DNA of 63,876 nt from Pseudomonadota bacterium (GTDB lineage Bacteria; Desulfobacterota; Desulfobacteria; Desulfobacterales; RPRI01): positions 1 to 63,876 of the forward strand of contig JAHIFE010000121.1 in assembly GCA_018901125.1 (NCBI GenBank), written 5' to 3'. How positions within the stretch are numbered: position 1 is the first letter of the stretch; the number at the start of each line of letters is the position of its first letter. A program made the position numbers and the translations under genes. The notes under the pieces are model-generated. The model had not been told where the DNA came from and ran no database searches. It saw nothing but the letters and a program-made list of their open reading frames with translations. This document shows, piece by piece, positions 36,174 to 45,540 of this stretch.

Positions 36174-36713
36174 ATGACACCTGATGAAATCAAATCAATT
36201 TTAGAAACAGTAATTTCAAATAAAATAAGGTACTATTGGATATACATTTTGTTATCCGTCATTTTAGCATTGGCGAGTGTATTTTTAGTAGAATATTTTA
36301 TGAATAAGGCCAAGAATATCGCAACAAAACAGGATATAGAAGTACTAACAAAAAAGGTTGAAGAAATCAAATCGGAGTACATAAAACAAATAGAAGTTTT
36401 TAAAGCAAATCAGCTTCTTAAAAACCCAAAGAAAAAGGATCTATACGATAAAGTAGAAGAGCTGAGAGTTCTCATAATTAAAGGGAAAAATGAAAATGTT
36501 TTTAATAATTGGGAACAATTATCGTCGAAAATGAAGGATGTTATGATTTCGATTAGCACAAATGCGATCTTTAATGATCTATATCATGAAAGGGATCTTA
36601 TTGAAAATGATCATAATATTATGGCGAGAAATATTAATGAAGGCCATCCAATAGCTAACTTTGATAGCACTGTAGAAGCACTTGAATCTATTCAAATTAA
36701 GCTAATGCAGTAA
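36174..36713 (+). CDS. Membrane-anchored coiled-coil protein of unknown function
   Basis: A 179-residue protein. One transmembrane helix (about residues 21-43, YWIYILLSVILALASVFLVE) is followed by a lysine/glutamate-rich coiled coil (about 55-85) and a helical C-terminal domain. No catalytic motif is recognised. The start at 36,174 is chosen because GGAG lies eight bases before it; upstream in-frame ATGs are worse placed. Such single-helix anchored proteins are frequent in defence islands and integron cassettes, but no specific function can be assigned. Confidence 0.7.
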   Translation: MTPDEIKSILETVISNKIRYYWIYILLSVILALASVFLVEYFMNKAKNIATKQDIEVLTKKVEEIKSEYIKQIEVFKANQLLKNPKKKDLYDKVEELRVLIIKGKNENVFNNWEQLSSKMKDVMISISTNAIFNDLYHERDLIENDHNIMARNINEGHPIANFDSTVEALESIQIKLMQ

Positions 36714-36762
36714 TATGTTACTTTAATTATTCTATACAAACAAAAAAGCACATAACCCTTCA

Positions 36763-36812
36763 CTGGTGCCGACCCGAAAAGCCGGGCGGCACAGTTCAAC
36801 CGTTGAAGCTGG
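36763..36812 (+). other. Imperfect hairpin with attC-like ends
   Basis: GTGCCG-A-CCCG pairs with CGGG-CGGCAC around an AAAAGC loop, leaving one bulged A. It is bracketed by ATAAC on the left and GTTGAAG on the right. The layout recalls an integron attC site, but the outer boxes do not pair well. It lies just before the AP2-like gene. Confidence 0.3.
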
Positions 36813-36836
36813 AAATCAAAGGTGAATCAATGTCAA

Positions 36837-37625
36837 ATGAGTCTCAGCATGATGCGAAAACTACCCACTAAAACAAAGAGCACCAACAAGACCGGAGTGA
36901 CTGGAGTATCTGCCTTAGACAGCTTTTGCTACAGTTATATTGCAATTGGTTCAGGCAAGAGAAAATCTAAGAAATTTTCCGTGAAAAAATATGGGAAAGC
37001 TGAGGCACTACGGTTGGCTATCAAGTGGCGAAGAGACAGTGAATTAAGAATACACGGATATTCTATTATTCCCGTAGAGCTTGCGCGAAGGAATTTCAAA
37101 CACAAACAGAGTGTTCTTAAGGCTAACCTTGCGGCACGAACAAAAAAGAAGGCCACTCTAGAAAATCGTCAAAAAGCGCAGCAAGCATTTGAACAAAGAA
37201 AAAAGGAATATCAGAGCATTGCTGTGAAATATATCTATCGCGTCGATGATCTATATTCAGGGCATGGTTGGCAACTGAAAATACAAATTGGCGATGAAGT
37301 AGTATGCGATAGAGTGTTTCGTGATAACCGTTATGGAACAGCTTCTAATGCTCTTAAGCTCGCTAAAGAAGAAAAGAAGCGGCAACTTGAACTTCACAAT
37401 ATGCCCTATGCCGAAGGGCGCCGGTTCAGAAAAAAACTGCATGTTGCAAATACTTCGGGTGTCAACGGAGTTGCCCTGTCAGGTGGGTATTATTATAGTT
37501 ATATTCCTGTAGAGCCAAACAAGACAAAGAGTCGGAAATTCTCTATTAATAAATATGGTGAAAAGCTTGCGTTTCAGTTAGCTGTGGAGTGGCGGAAAGA
37601 AATGGAAATTGAGGTTTATAATTAA
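36837..37625 (+). CDS. Protein with repeated AP2-like domains
   Basis: About 262 residues. Two clear AP2/ERF-like units: residues about 10-55 (KTGVTGVSALDSFCYSYIAI, KSKKFSVKKYGKAEALRLA) and about 215-260 (TSGVNGVALSGGYYYSYIPV, KSRKFSINKYGEKLAFQLA); a diverged central unit (WQLKIQIGDEVVCDRVFRDN) may be a third. Bacterial AP2 domains usually bind DNA and occur in homing endonucleases or phage-related proteins; here no nuclease domain is attached. The start is uncertain (GTG at 36,822 is an alternative). Genomic context is an accessory stretch. Confidence 0.75.
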   Translation: MSLSMMRKLPTKTKSTNKTGVTGVSALDSFCYSYIAIGSGKRKSKKFSVKKYGKAEALRLAIKWRRDSELRIHGYSIIPVELARRNFKHKQSVLKANLAARTKKKATLENRQKAQQAFEQRKKEYQSIAVKYIYRVDDLYSGHGWQLKIQIGDEVVCDRVFRDNRYGTASNALKLAKEEKKRQLELHNMPYAEGRRFRKKLHVANTSGVNGVALSGGYYYSYIPVEPNKTKSRKFSINKYGEKLAFQLAVEWRKEMEIEVYN

Positions 37626-37831
37626 CGCCACGGACAGGTCTTGCATTTTGCACAACAAATAAATTCACCGGATAAACCGCTGGTTTTCGTGTTACTTTCT
37701 TTCCAACCGTAATCCTCAATTCTGGCAACTACCCATCACCGAACAGTAGTAGTGGTGAAATTGAGAAACAAATCCTAACCAGGATTACTGCAAAGATATA
37801 TTCTAATTTTTTTCCTGAAAGGTAAAATCCA

Positions 37832-38986
37832 ATGAGTGAATACCAATATTACGAGTTTTTAGCAATAGACAGACCGTTGACACCGGAGGAGATGTCGGAA
37901 TTGCGTGATCTTTCAACCCGTGCTCATATCACGCCGGTAAGTTTTACAAACGAATATAATTGGGGCAGTTTCAGGGGTGATCCGGATAAAATGATGCAGC
38001 AGTATTTCGATGCTCATGTTTATGTGGCAAACTGGATGACGGCTGTTTTCATGGTGCGTGTACCTATAGAGACGTTATCCAAGATGATAGTAGAAGTAAT
38101 GTCTGAGTCATATATTCCGGATTTCAAGGCCACCGAAACCCATTGGATCATCACCTGGAGTCTTGATGAATCCGAAAATTATGATCGTTTTGGGGAGGAT
38201 GACGGCAGAGACTGGATGGTTCGCCTTGCTCCGGTGCGGGATGAGTTGCTGCGCGGGGATATCCGCAGTCTGTATATCGGATGGCTGGTGGCTGTAGCGA
38301 GAGAAATGGCGGAAGACGATGATTTGGAACCCTTGTTCTTAGAAGGTCTGGGGGAATTAACCGCAGCTCAACAGGCACTTGCCGAATTTCTGGAGGTGGA
38401 TAAGGATCTGCTGGAAGGAGCCGGTTTGGGCAGCCCGGCACTTAAGGCCCAAGAGACTTCGCAAGATAAGATAAATGAATGGATTGGCAGATTAGCTCAG
38501 GATGAGGTGACGGATATCCTTAGACAACTTCTGGCCGGTAAAGGGCAGCAAGTCGAAAAGGCGCTAAAGAATCGATTTGCGGCATGGCGGCGAGGTTTGC
38601 GGGGAGATATGACCGAAGCGCCCCGGCGTACAGTAGAAGAACTCCTGAAAAATGCTGAAACGGCAAAAAAGATCCGTCTTGAAAAGAAAGAACTCGAACA
38701 GAAAAAGAGAGAGAGCAAGCGCCGCAAGGAAAGAGAAGCGTATCTAAAAATCCTGTCCGAAAATTTTCCTAAGGCATGGGATACTGTTCGACAACATATT
38801 GAGAGGGGATCGGGCTTAGCCTACGATGATGCCTGCAGAGCTCTTTTTGACCTTTCTGAAGCCTATTCTCTTTATTCAAACAGGAAGCTTTTCCAACAAG
38901 AATTGAGATCGTTAATGGCTGAATATAATCGGCGTAAAGCGCTCATTCAACGCATTGTTAAAGCCGGAATCCGGCATGAAAAGTGA
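37832..38986 (+). CDS. Conserved protein of unknown function (MSEYQYYEF family)
   Basis: A 384-residue soluble protein beginning MSEYQYYEFLAIDRPLTPEE, a conserved family in many bacteria without an assigned role. It is acidic in the N-terminal 200 residues and has a strongly charged coiled-coil (about 285-325, RLEKKELEQKKRESKRRKER) and a helical C-terminus. In other genomes relatives often stand beside SWIM zinc-finger genes; none is seen here. GAAAGG precedes the start. Confidence 0.8.
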   Translation: MSEYQYYEFLAIDRPLTPEEMSELRDLSTRAHITPVSFTNEYNWGSFRGDPDKMMQQYFDAHVYVANWMTAVFMVRVPIETLSKMIVEVMSESYIPDFKATETHWIITWSLDESENYDRFGEDDGRDWMVRLAPVRDELLRGDIRSLYIGWLVAVAREMAEDDDLEPLFLEGLGELTAAQQALAEFLEVDKDLLEGAGLGSPALKAQETSQDKINEWIGRLAQDEVTDILRQLLAGKGQQVEKALKNRFAAWRRGLRGDMTEAPRRTVEELLKNAETAKKIRLEKKELEQKKRESKRRKEREAYLKILSENFPKAWDTVRQHIERGSGLAYDDACRALFDLSEAYSLYSNRKLFQQELRSLMAEYNRRKALIQRIVKAGIRHEK

Positions 38987-39127
38987 CCGGCCGATTTGAG
39001 TGGTTATATCAATTGATATTGCACCACGTATTTATCATCCTGAATCAACACTAAAAATCCGGTTGCGGCTGCCTTAAATAAAAAAGGCTTTTCCTGTTGT
39101 TAGATTTACCATAATAGAGTATGGGTT

Positions 39128-40846
39128 ATGCCAATGGAAAAAAAATGGCATATTCACCAACCTGATAAAAAGCTTGTCGACAAAATCTCAAGGGCTATAA
39201 AATGCAGACCTGTTATTGCATCAATACTGGTAAACCGCGGGATTTTCTCTGTCAAAGAAGCTCATGCTTTTCTAAATATTTCCATTGATGACCTCAGACC
39301 ACCTTTTTCCATAAAAGACATAGAGATAGCCGCAAACCGGATATATGATGCAATTCTACGCCGCGAAAAAATACTTATTTTCGGCGATTATGATGCGGAC
39401 GGTGTAACCTCAACCGCACTTCTTATGGAATTTTTCCGGTATACTAAAGCTGATGTTTCATATTACATTCCGGACAGACTAAAAGAAGGATACGGCCTTC
39501 AGAAAAAACATATAAGCGAAATCGCATTACCCAACAATATAAACCTGATTATTACGGTTGACTGCGGCTCAAGCAGCAATGAAGCTGTTATAGCCGCTAA
39601 TGATGCCGATATAGATATAATAATAACGGACCATCATATAGTTCCGGAAAAGCTTCCTGAAGCATTGGCAATAATAAGCCCCAAGCGTTCCGACTGCAGC
39701 TCGGGTCTTTCCAATCTTGCCGGGGTTGGTGTTGCTTTTTATCTTGTTATTTATCTTAGAAAATATCTCCGCGACTTACATTTTTGGGATACTCACCCTG
39801 AGCCTAACCTTAAGAATCTGTGCGATCTGATTGCGCTTGGTACTGTTGCAGACATGGTTCCGCTTTTGGGAGAAAACCGGGTTTTCACCAAAATCGGTCT
39901 TGACCTGATCAATTCCGGTAGCAGAATTGGAATAAGCGCACTTTTGAAAGCAGGCAATTACAGAGACCGTCTTGATTCTGAAGATATCGCATTCAGGCTT
40001 GCCCCCCGCATAAACGCAATGGGAAGAATCGATAACGCAAAAGAAGCTGTCGAACTTCTTCTTACCGACAATCCTCATACTGCGGATAATATCGCCAGAC
40101 AAATGAATTTGATGAATACAAAAAGGCAAAAAATAGAAAAAATAATTTTTGACGACATTATTGATTATATAAACAAAAATCCGGATATACTTCTATGCAA
40201 ATCTATTATTCTTTCCCATCATAGCTGGCATGAAGGAGTTCTGGGCATAGTTGCTTCAAAAATTGTCGAAAAATTTCAACGCCCCGTTGTGCTTTTTGCA
40301 CAAAAAGATGACATCGCCAAAGGTTCAGGGAGAAGTACTCCTTATTTTAATTTATACGAAGGTCTTGCAGCATGTTCAAATGTTCTTGAAGCTTTCGGTG
40401 GCCATTCCATGGCAGCAGGTGTAAAAATAAAAATTCAAAACATAAGCTTATTCAAACAAGTCTTTGAAAATATTGTTTTAAAAATATCACAGCCTGAAGA
40501 TCTATTGTCTGAGAGATATGTCGATCACGAGCTTTTATTTGATGATATAAGCACAGATTTTCTTGATGAGATAGAATCTTTAAAGCCTTTTGGGACGGGC
40601 AATCCGGAACCAATTTTTCTTGCACGAAACATAAGAGTAATATCTTCAAGTATTGTTGGAGAAAATCACAGACGCATGCTTTTATGCAGCTCATCAGATA
40701 AAAAAGAATATTTTTACAACGCCATACATTTTAATATAGATAAAAACTTGCCGGAAAAAACCTTTTATGAGCACATTGCATTCAGGCTTCGCTGGAATCG
40801 ATGGAACGGAAATAAATCTATTCAACTTGTTATAGAAAATATATAA
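39128..40846 (+). CDS. recJ: Single-stranded-DNA-specific exonuclease RecJ
   Basis: A 572-residue DHH-family 5'-3' ssDNA exonuclease for recombination and mismatch repair. Motifs in order: FGDYDADGVTSTALL, TVDCGSS, IITDHH, LGTVADMVPL, RLAPRINAMGRI, and DHHA1 motif GGHSMAAGVKI, followed by the OB domain. All metal-binding acids are present. A second ATG at 39,134 is an alternative start. Confidence 0.96.
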   Translation: MPMEKKWHIHQPDKKLVDKISRAIKCRPVIASILVNRGIFSVKEAHAFLNISIDDLRPPFSIKDIEIAANRIYDAILRREKILIFGDYDADGVTSTALLMEFFRYTKADVSYYIPDRLKEGYGLQKKHISEIALPNNINLIITVDCGSSSNEAVIAANDADIDIIITDHHIVPEKLPEALAIISPKRSDCSSGLSNLAGVGVAFYLVIYLRKYLRDLHFWDTHPEPNLKNLCDLIALGTVADMVPLLGENRVFTKIGLDLINSGSRIGISALLKAGNYRDRLDSEDIAFRLAPRINAMGRIDNAKEAVELLLTDNPHTADNIARQMNLMNTKRQKIEKIIFDDIIDYINKNPDILLCKSIILSHHSWHEGVLGIVASKIVEKFQRPVVLFAQKDDIAKGSGRSTPYFNLYEGLAACSNVLEAFGGHSMAAGVKIKIQNISLFKQVFENIVLKISQPEDLLSERYVDHELLFDDISTDFLDEIESLKPFGTGNPEPIFLARNIRVISSSIVGENHRRMLLCSSSDKKEYFYNAIHFNIDKNLPEKTFYEHIAFRLRWNRWNGNKSIQLVIENI

Positions 40847-41106
40847 ATTTTCCTTGCATTCCTGTCTGTGCGCCATTATTATATAATTTTTTCAGTTGGC
40901 AGTTATATATATTTTTTGTTGGCTCTTCAGGATAAGTCATAATTTGAATGACAAAGTAAAAAGCTTAATATGCAAGACATTCGGATCATATGGAACGAAG
41001 AGGACTTATTCGTAAATTGCAATAGCGAAAGATAAAGAGTAACTTAAACAAAGGTATTTTTTTACGAAGTCGTCAATATAAATTAACAAGATAAGGATAA
41101 ATGCAA

Positions 41107-41529
41107 ATGGCTAAGGTATTCCGGCCAAGTAATAGAGAGTCAAATATTTTATCAAAAATTGAATCTTCAAAAGAATATGCTCGAAAACAGGCAATAAACA
41201 CCATTAAAGAATGTTACGAGCCTCTTTCCAATGCAATTACCACAAAGCTCATAGAAGATAATCTCATAGAAACAACTAGCAAAAACAGCTCTGAAGAACA
41301 AATTCGCATGTGTCTTGAGAAATTAACCCGATCGGAAGATTTTGATATCGATTTTGTTATAGCTCCCTATAGAAATCTGGTTTCTCAACCAAATATTGTA
41401 TCGCTTTACGTAACATCTTTTGTAATTGAACAACTTATTAAACATAAAGATATAATCGAAATTTTCGGTTCTGATGAAGATTTATATACTTGTATTAACA
41501 AACAGGTTGTTAAATTTCTATCGGCATAA
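41107..41529 (+). CDS. Conserved protein of unknown function, coupled to MBL hydrolase gene
   Basis: About 140 residues, mostly helical, no recognised domain. The stop codon overlaps the start of the next gene (TAATG), so the two are probably translated together and may act together. AAGGA lies nine bases before the ATG at 41,107; the ATG at 41,101 is too close. No catalytic motif is seen. Confidence 0.7.
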   Translation: MAKVFRPSNRESNILSKIESSKEYARKQAINTIKECYEPLSNAITTKLIEDNLIETTSKNSSEEQIRMCLEKLTRSEDFDIDFVIAPYRNLVSQPNIVSLYVTSFVIEQLIKHKDIIEIFGSDEDLYTCINKQVVKFLSA

Positions 41530-42545
41530 TGCGTCCTCTCTTTCATCCAAGGACAGTAAACGGCCCTTTCGGTGATCCCGTATTATTTATTTCTTTTCTA
41601 TTTGTTAAGCGGGCTGTATTATTCGATCTTGGAGACATTCATTCCCTTTCATCCAGAGACATACTTAAAATAAGCCATGTTTTTGTATCACATACCCACA
41701 TGGATCATTTTTCTGGTTTTGACAGACTGCTACGCCTTTTTCTGGGACGAAACAAAGAAATTTTCCTTTATGGACCGGAAGGTTTTTTACATAATATAGA
41801 GGGCAAACTCGCAGGGTATTCATGGAATCTCGTCCAAAACTACAAAAATTCCTTAATTCTGCATGCAACAGAGGTTAGCACTGATCAACAATCAACAAAA
41901 ACATTTCGCTGTATTAACAAATTCGCTCCAGACCCTGAAATAAAAATAAACAGTTTTAACGGCATCCTGCACAAAGAACCCGCTTTTATTGTTTCAACTC
42001 TTATACTCGACCACGAGATACCGTGTTTGGGCTTTTCAATTAAAGAGCAATTTCACGTTAATATAATAAAGGAACGTCTTGAACCACTTGGTCTTAAAAT
42101 CGGACCCTGGCTTAAAAATTTAAAAGACGCACTATACAAGCAACAAGATCCTGATTCGGAATTTGAGATTTATTCAGATGAAAACAAAACGGTAAAGAAG
42201 ATATTTAATCTTGGAGAACTTTCTGAAAAAATAGTTTCAATCACTCGAGGTCAAAAAATAACATATATCGTAGATGTAGCATTTAATAAATCCAATACAG
42301 ATAAAATAATTGAATTTGCTCAAAATTCCGACTATCTTTATATAGAAGCCAGTTTCCTTCACAAAGACATAGTGCTTGCAGAAAAAAAATCCCATATCAC
42401 AGCAAGGCAGGCAGGCTATATAGCAGCCATGGCAAAAGCCAGACTATTTACAATTTTTCATTTCTCGCCCAGGAACATCGGATATGAAAAACTTTTATAC
42501 CAGGAAGCAATGCAGGAATATGAAAAATATATATCAGCAAGTTGA
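41529..42545 (+). CDS. MBL-fold metallohydrolase, RNase Z-like
   Basis: A 338-residue metallo-beta-lactamase-fold protein. The metal site begins with VSHTHMDHFSGFDRLLR (HxHxDH) and later ligands are in STLILDHEIPCLGFS and KSHITARQAG. The layout and the GPEGFLHNIEGKL segment resemble RNase Z/ElaC, but the C-terminal part is diverged and the exosite is not recognisable. tRNA 3' processing is therefore plausible, not proven. A rho-independent terminator follows. Confidence 0.85.
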   Translation: MRPLFHPRTVNGPFGDPVLFISFLFVKRAVLFDLGDIHSLSSRDILKISHVFVSHTHMDHFSGFDRLLRLFLGRNKEIFLYGPEGFLHNIEGKLAGYSWNLVQNYKNSLILHATEVSTDQQSTKTFRCINKFAPDPEIKINSFNGILHKEPAFIVSTLILDHEIPCLGFSIKEQFHVNIIKERLEPLGLKIGPWLKNLKDALYKQQDPDSEFEIYSDENKTVKKIFNLGELSEKIVSITRGQKITYIVDVAFNKSNTDKIIEFAQNSDYLYIEASFLHKDIVLAEKKSHITARQAGYIAAMAKARLFTIFHFSPRNIGYEKLLYQEAMQEYEKYISAS

Positions 42546-42659
42546 GTTTTATTGTATTTGACTAAAATCGGATATTCTTAAAAGGTCTCAATTTGTAGAA
42601 AGATATTTATAAAGATACCAGCGGGTGGGCAATAATAATCGTACAGCTTTAAAATATCA

Positions 42660-42716
42660 AATCCCAATAATCAAATATAAACTTTTAAATTCGATTATTG
42701 GGATTTTGTTTTTTAT
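42660..42716 (+). terminator. Rho-independent terminator after the MBL gene
   Basis: A perfect 13-bp stem, AATCCCAATAATC / GATTATTGGGATT (42,660-42,672 and 42,693-42,705), followed by TTGTTTTTTATT. The 20-base loop is long. It lies between convergent operons and may also serve rpsI. Confidence 0.8.
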
Positions 42717-42822
42717 TAACACAGAAACGGATCTACAGCTACAAAACAAGATCCGATCAAATTTCCATTGGTTTTAGATGGCTTAAATGCAAAAGTTACC
42801 GTAAACAATAGCAACTGATATT

Positions 42823-43218
42823 CTAACGCTTCGAGAACTGGAATCTTGCTCTTGCACCTTTTTGGCCATATTTCTTTCTTTCTTTTATCCTTGGATCTCT
42901 TCTTACAAAACCTGCTTTTTTCAAAACCTGCCTTAAATCAGGATTTGATTGCATAAGAGCTCTTGTTATTCCAAGCCTTACAGCTCCTGACTGTCCGGAA
43001 ATCCCACCACCCAAAACACGTACTTTAACATCAAATGTTCCAAGCGTATTGGTTATTACAAAAGGCTTAATTAAATCAATTCGTGCCGATTCGATTGTAA
43101 AATATTTTTCAATTGGCAGATCGTTAATTATAACCTGTCCAGTTCCTGGCTTTAACCATGCTTTGGCAATAGCTTTTTTCCGTCTTCCGGTGGCATAAAA
43201 TACGTTTTGTTTCTCCAT
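42823..43218 (-). CDS. rpsI: 30S ribosomal protein S9
   Basis: A 131-residue ribosomal protein of the small-subunit head. It shows the signature GGGISGQSGAVRLGITRAL and the basic tail ending RARFQFSKR, whose last residues reach the P-site tRNA. It follows rplM at 25 bases, the universal rplM-rpsI order. Confidence 0.98.
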   Translation of the reverse strand: MEKQNVFYATGRRKKAIAKAWLKPGTGQVIINDLPIEKYFTIESARIDLIKPFVITNTLGTFDVKVRVLGGGISGQSGAVRLGITRALMQSNPDLRQVLKKAGFVRRDPRIKERKKYGQKGARARFQFSKR

Positions 43219-43243
43219 TTATTTCCTCAATAAAAAAATATTA

Positions 43244-43678
43244 TCAGAGTTCAATTATCTCAGGTTCCTGAGCAACATGCGGGTGCTTATCGCCGGCATA
43301 AACTTTAAGTTTTTTATAAAGTTTAGCTCCCAACTTATTCTTGGGCAACATACCCTTCACAGCAAACCGGATAACATCTTCAGGCTTTTTCTCAAGAAGT
43401 TTTTTTGCGGTAATCTCTTTAAGTCCGCCTACATATCCGCTATGTCTATAATAGCGTTTCTGTTCCAGTTTGTTTCCGGTAAGAGAAATTTTATCAGCGT
43501 TAATTATAATAACGCTTTCACCCATATCTACGTGAGGCGTAAATAATGGATTGTTTTTGCCTCTAAGACGTGAAGCTACATTCGATGCAAGCCTTCCAAG
43601 TATAGCCCCGTTTGCATCAATTAGCACCCATTTGTCTTCGTTATCTGTATTCTTTGCACTGTATGTATATTTTTTCAC
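43244..43678 (-). CDS. rplM: 50S ribosomal protein L13
   Basis: A 144-residue large-subunit protein with [16 protein letters not shown], the [19 protein letters not shown] signature and [12 protein letters not shown] end. It is the first gene of the rplM-rpsI pair, with a good promoter upstream. Confidence 0.98.
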   Translation of the reverse strand: MKKYTYSAKNTDNEDKWVLIDANGAILGRLASNVASRLRGKNNPLFTPHVDMGESVIIINADKISLTGNKLEQKRYYRHSGYVGGLKEITAKKLLEKKPEDVIRFAVKGMLPKNKLGAKLYKKLKVYAGDKHPHVAQEPEIIEL

Positions 43679-43710
43679 AACAAAAACTCCTGTTAATTTA
43701 GAATCTGATA

Positions 43711-43739
43711 GTTTTAAATAAATTAACCGACTGTGTCAA
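43711..43739 (-). promoter_or_regulatory. Sigma-70 promoter for rplM-rpsI
   Basis: On the minus strand TTGACA (43,739-43,734) is followed after 17 bases by TAAAAC (43,716-43,711), about 33 bases before the rplM start. The -35 is perfect, the -10 weaker. Confidence 0.55.
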
Positions 43740-43943
43740 GAAAAAAGTATTTATTTTGAATAATTAAATTGTCTCAGTTTAACTACCCTTTCTTAGAATA
43801 ATTGACAAATGTCATCCAACAACTTTTCCATTACCTTGAGCTCGCCCTCCATTGTCATTTTTATTAGATTGAGACGACTCATAGGTTGCTTACTTTCTTA
43901 TTTGCTTGAAGTAAATAAATATTCCACAAACTGGCTCTAATAG

Positions 43944-44411
43944 CTATGTGTGGGATTTTTTATGAAGACAAATAAGGCTGGTTTTACTCCATCCAATATG
44001 ATCGTAAAAATCAAGGGCGGCAGTATTGTCTTTATCGGTAAGAAGCGAAAGCCTTACTGCATTTCGGTTTTGTGCCCATTGAGTAATATTTTCAAGTAAT
44101 CTTTTTCCAACCCCCCTGCCCTGCCAATCAAGGCTCACAGCCATATCCTCTACAACAACAGATATACCACCTTCGGCTGTGGAAATCAGAGTCTGGGCGG
44201 TTGCCATCCCAACAACCAGTCCATTTATATCGGCTACTTTTACACAACGATGTTTGCCACAACCGTCCAGCATCATATTTAGACCATGGCTTTGCCGGGT
44301 AATATCAAATTTAAAATCCTTTTCGATTGAAAACAAAAGTTTTAAAAGTTTCAAAAGCACATTGACATCTTTCTGATTTGCATCACGTATAATAAGGGAT
44401 GATATGTCCAA
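43944..44411 (-). CDS. GNAT family N-acetyltransferase
   Basis: A 155-residue GNAT. The acetyl-CoA binding motif is visible in VVVEDMAVSLDWQGRGVGKRLL, followed by NAVRLSLLTDKDNTAALDFY and YDHIGW. The start codon is TTG, supported by GGAGGA at ideal distance. The substrate is unknown. It lies between ribosomal genes and the nif cluster with no clear link to either. Confidence 0.88.
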   Translation of the reverse strand: MDISSLIIRDANQKDVNVLLKLLKLLFSIEKDFKFDITRQSHGLNMMLDGCGKHRCVKVADINGLVVGMATAQTLISTAEGGISVVVEDMAVSLDWQGRGVGKRLLENITQWAQNRNAVRLSLLTDKDNTAALDFYDHIGWSKTSLICLHKKSHT

Positions 44412-44437
44412 AAATTTATCCTCCGGATTACAAGTGA

Positions 44438-44809
44438 TTAAGTATCCAATTGTTTATTTTCTATTGATTTTATCTCGGCTCTTAACATCTTCTCAACCTC
44501 ACAGATATCACCGTGAAGTATTGATAAGATTCGCTGATTGAGATAGCCCAGATCCCCGGATAATATTATTTGCATCTCTAATTCACATGTCGAGCGATAT
44601 GCAACATATAATGATCTTAAATATTCGGAGGTTGTTTTTCTCCGGTAACCTTTTGCAATATTGCTAGTAATAGATTGGGCCGCCTTTATCATTTGGGAGG
44701 TCAAGCCAAATCCATCCTTTTCAGGAAATGTTTTTGTTACCTTATCGAGGTCCATATATAGTTGATAAGACTTTTGCCAAACCTTTAATTCTTTATAATT
44801 TCTTGGCAT
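44438..44809 (-). CDS. Four-helix-bundle protein (S23/IVP family), second copy
   Basis: About 123 residues of the same family as the protein at 2047-2394, recognisable by YKELKVWQKSYQLYMDLD, GLTSQMIKAAQSITSNIAKG and SLYVAYRSTCELEMQIILS. The ATG at 44,809 is preferred, with AAGGA upstream. The two copies are only distantly alike, so this is not a recent duplication. Function is unknown. Confidence 0.88.
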   Translation of the reverse strand: MPRNYKELKVWQKSYQLYMDLDKVTKTFPEKDGFGLTSQMIKAAQSITSNIAKGYRRKTTSEYLRSLYVAYRSTCELEMQIILSGDLGYLNQRILSILHGDICEVEKMLRAEIKSIENKQLDT

Positions 44810-44910
44810 TTCGCTTAAATCCTTGAACCTTTGAATTGGCGCATGGATCACCGGGGCTTTGGTGATCCATGCGATTTTATCCAATAACATAATAAAAGAG
44901 AAGGAAAATG

Positions 44911-45231
44911 TTATTGGCCAGATATTTCTTTAATCAGTCCATTAAAGACAATGGGTTCAATTCCCATCTCTTTAAGCTTTGCAGCAGGCACTTCACCGAT
45001 CCTGCTCATATAGATCTTTTTGCAGTCTGCTATAAGTGATGAAATGCGATTAAATTTATCGGGATCGAATTCATGGTTCGGATCATTTACTGAAAGATTT
45101 TCCGTAGGTCTCTCTTCAATAAAGTCAATCTCGCCCTTTAAATCATATATTAAAAACCGCTTAGCCTTTCCGAAATGCTCATCCACATAAATTACATCGG
45201 TTGAAACAACTGCAATACGGGTTTTGTTCAT
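44911..45231 (-). CDS. NifX/NifB-type dinitrogenase cofactor-binding protein
   Basis: A 106-residue stand-alone NifX/NafY-like domain (Fe-Mo cofactor carrier or storage family). Seen: RIAVVSTDVIYVDEHFGKAK, the ligand-type His in DEHFG and the ISSLIADCKKIYMSRIGEVP segment. It resembles the C-terminal domain of the adjacent NifB. The ATG at 45,231 has GGAGG upstream. It lies 309 bases downstream of nifB and may be co-transcribed with the nif genes. Confidence 0.85.
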   Translation of the reverse strand: MNKTRIAVVSTDVIYVDEHFGKAKRFLIYDLKGEIDFIEERPTENLSVNDPNHEFDPDKFNRISSLIADCKKIYMSRIGEVPAAKLKEMGIEPIVFNGLIKEISGQ

Positions 45232-45372
45232 TGTATTCTCCTCCATTTTTTAAGAACTGTTTGTGTTAATTGTGCCTACCATTGATATTAGCGCAATGGA
45301 TGATCTGTGGTAAAAACTTATGCTGTTTGAGCAAGTTAGGAGTCGTAAGGCAAGCGCCTAATCCAACAATTC

Positions 45373-45438
45373 TTAGGATTGAATTTTTTTTCTGTATTCC
45401 GACTTAATGATATCATATTCTTTAGCTGCGCTTGCCAT
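45373..45438 (-). CDS. Possible 21-residue peptide between nifB and the NifX-like gene
   Basis: MASAAKEYDIIKSEYRKKIQ is preceded by AAGGA five bases before its ATG; the frame is also open from an ATG at 45,462. Nothing else is seen in the 309-base gap except a weak AATCC/GGATT hairpin next to an A-rich run. No family is recognised, and chance is possible. Confidence 0.3.
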   Translation of the reverse strand: MASAAKEYDIIKSEYRKKIQS

Positions 45439-45540
45439 ACGAATCCTTAAGTGCGAGTTCATAAGGTTTTACAACGGATTATCCATGAAGCGGATAGAAA
45501 AAACATATCCCGACTCTTAAATTTATATGCGATATAAAAT

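Noticed and set aside
42660-42716. A riboswitch or leader element before rpsI
   Set aside because: The stem has a T run on the plus strand and sits between convergent genes, so a terminator explains it.
43790-43910. Short minus-strand frame MSRLNLIKMTMEGELKVMEK upstream of rplM
   Set aside because: About 29 codons, no clear ribosome site and no family; could be a remnant, but nothing supports a gene.
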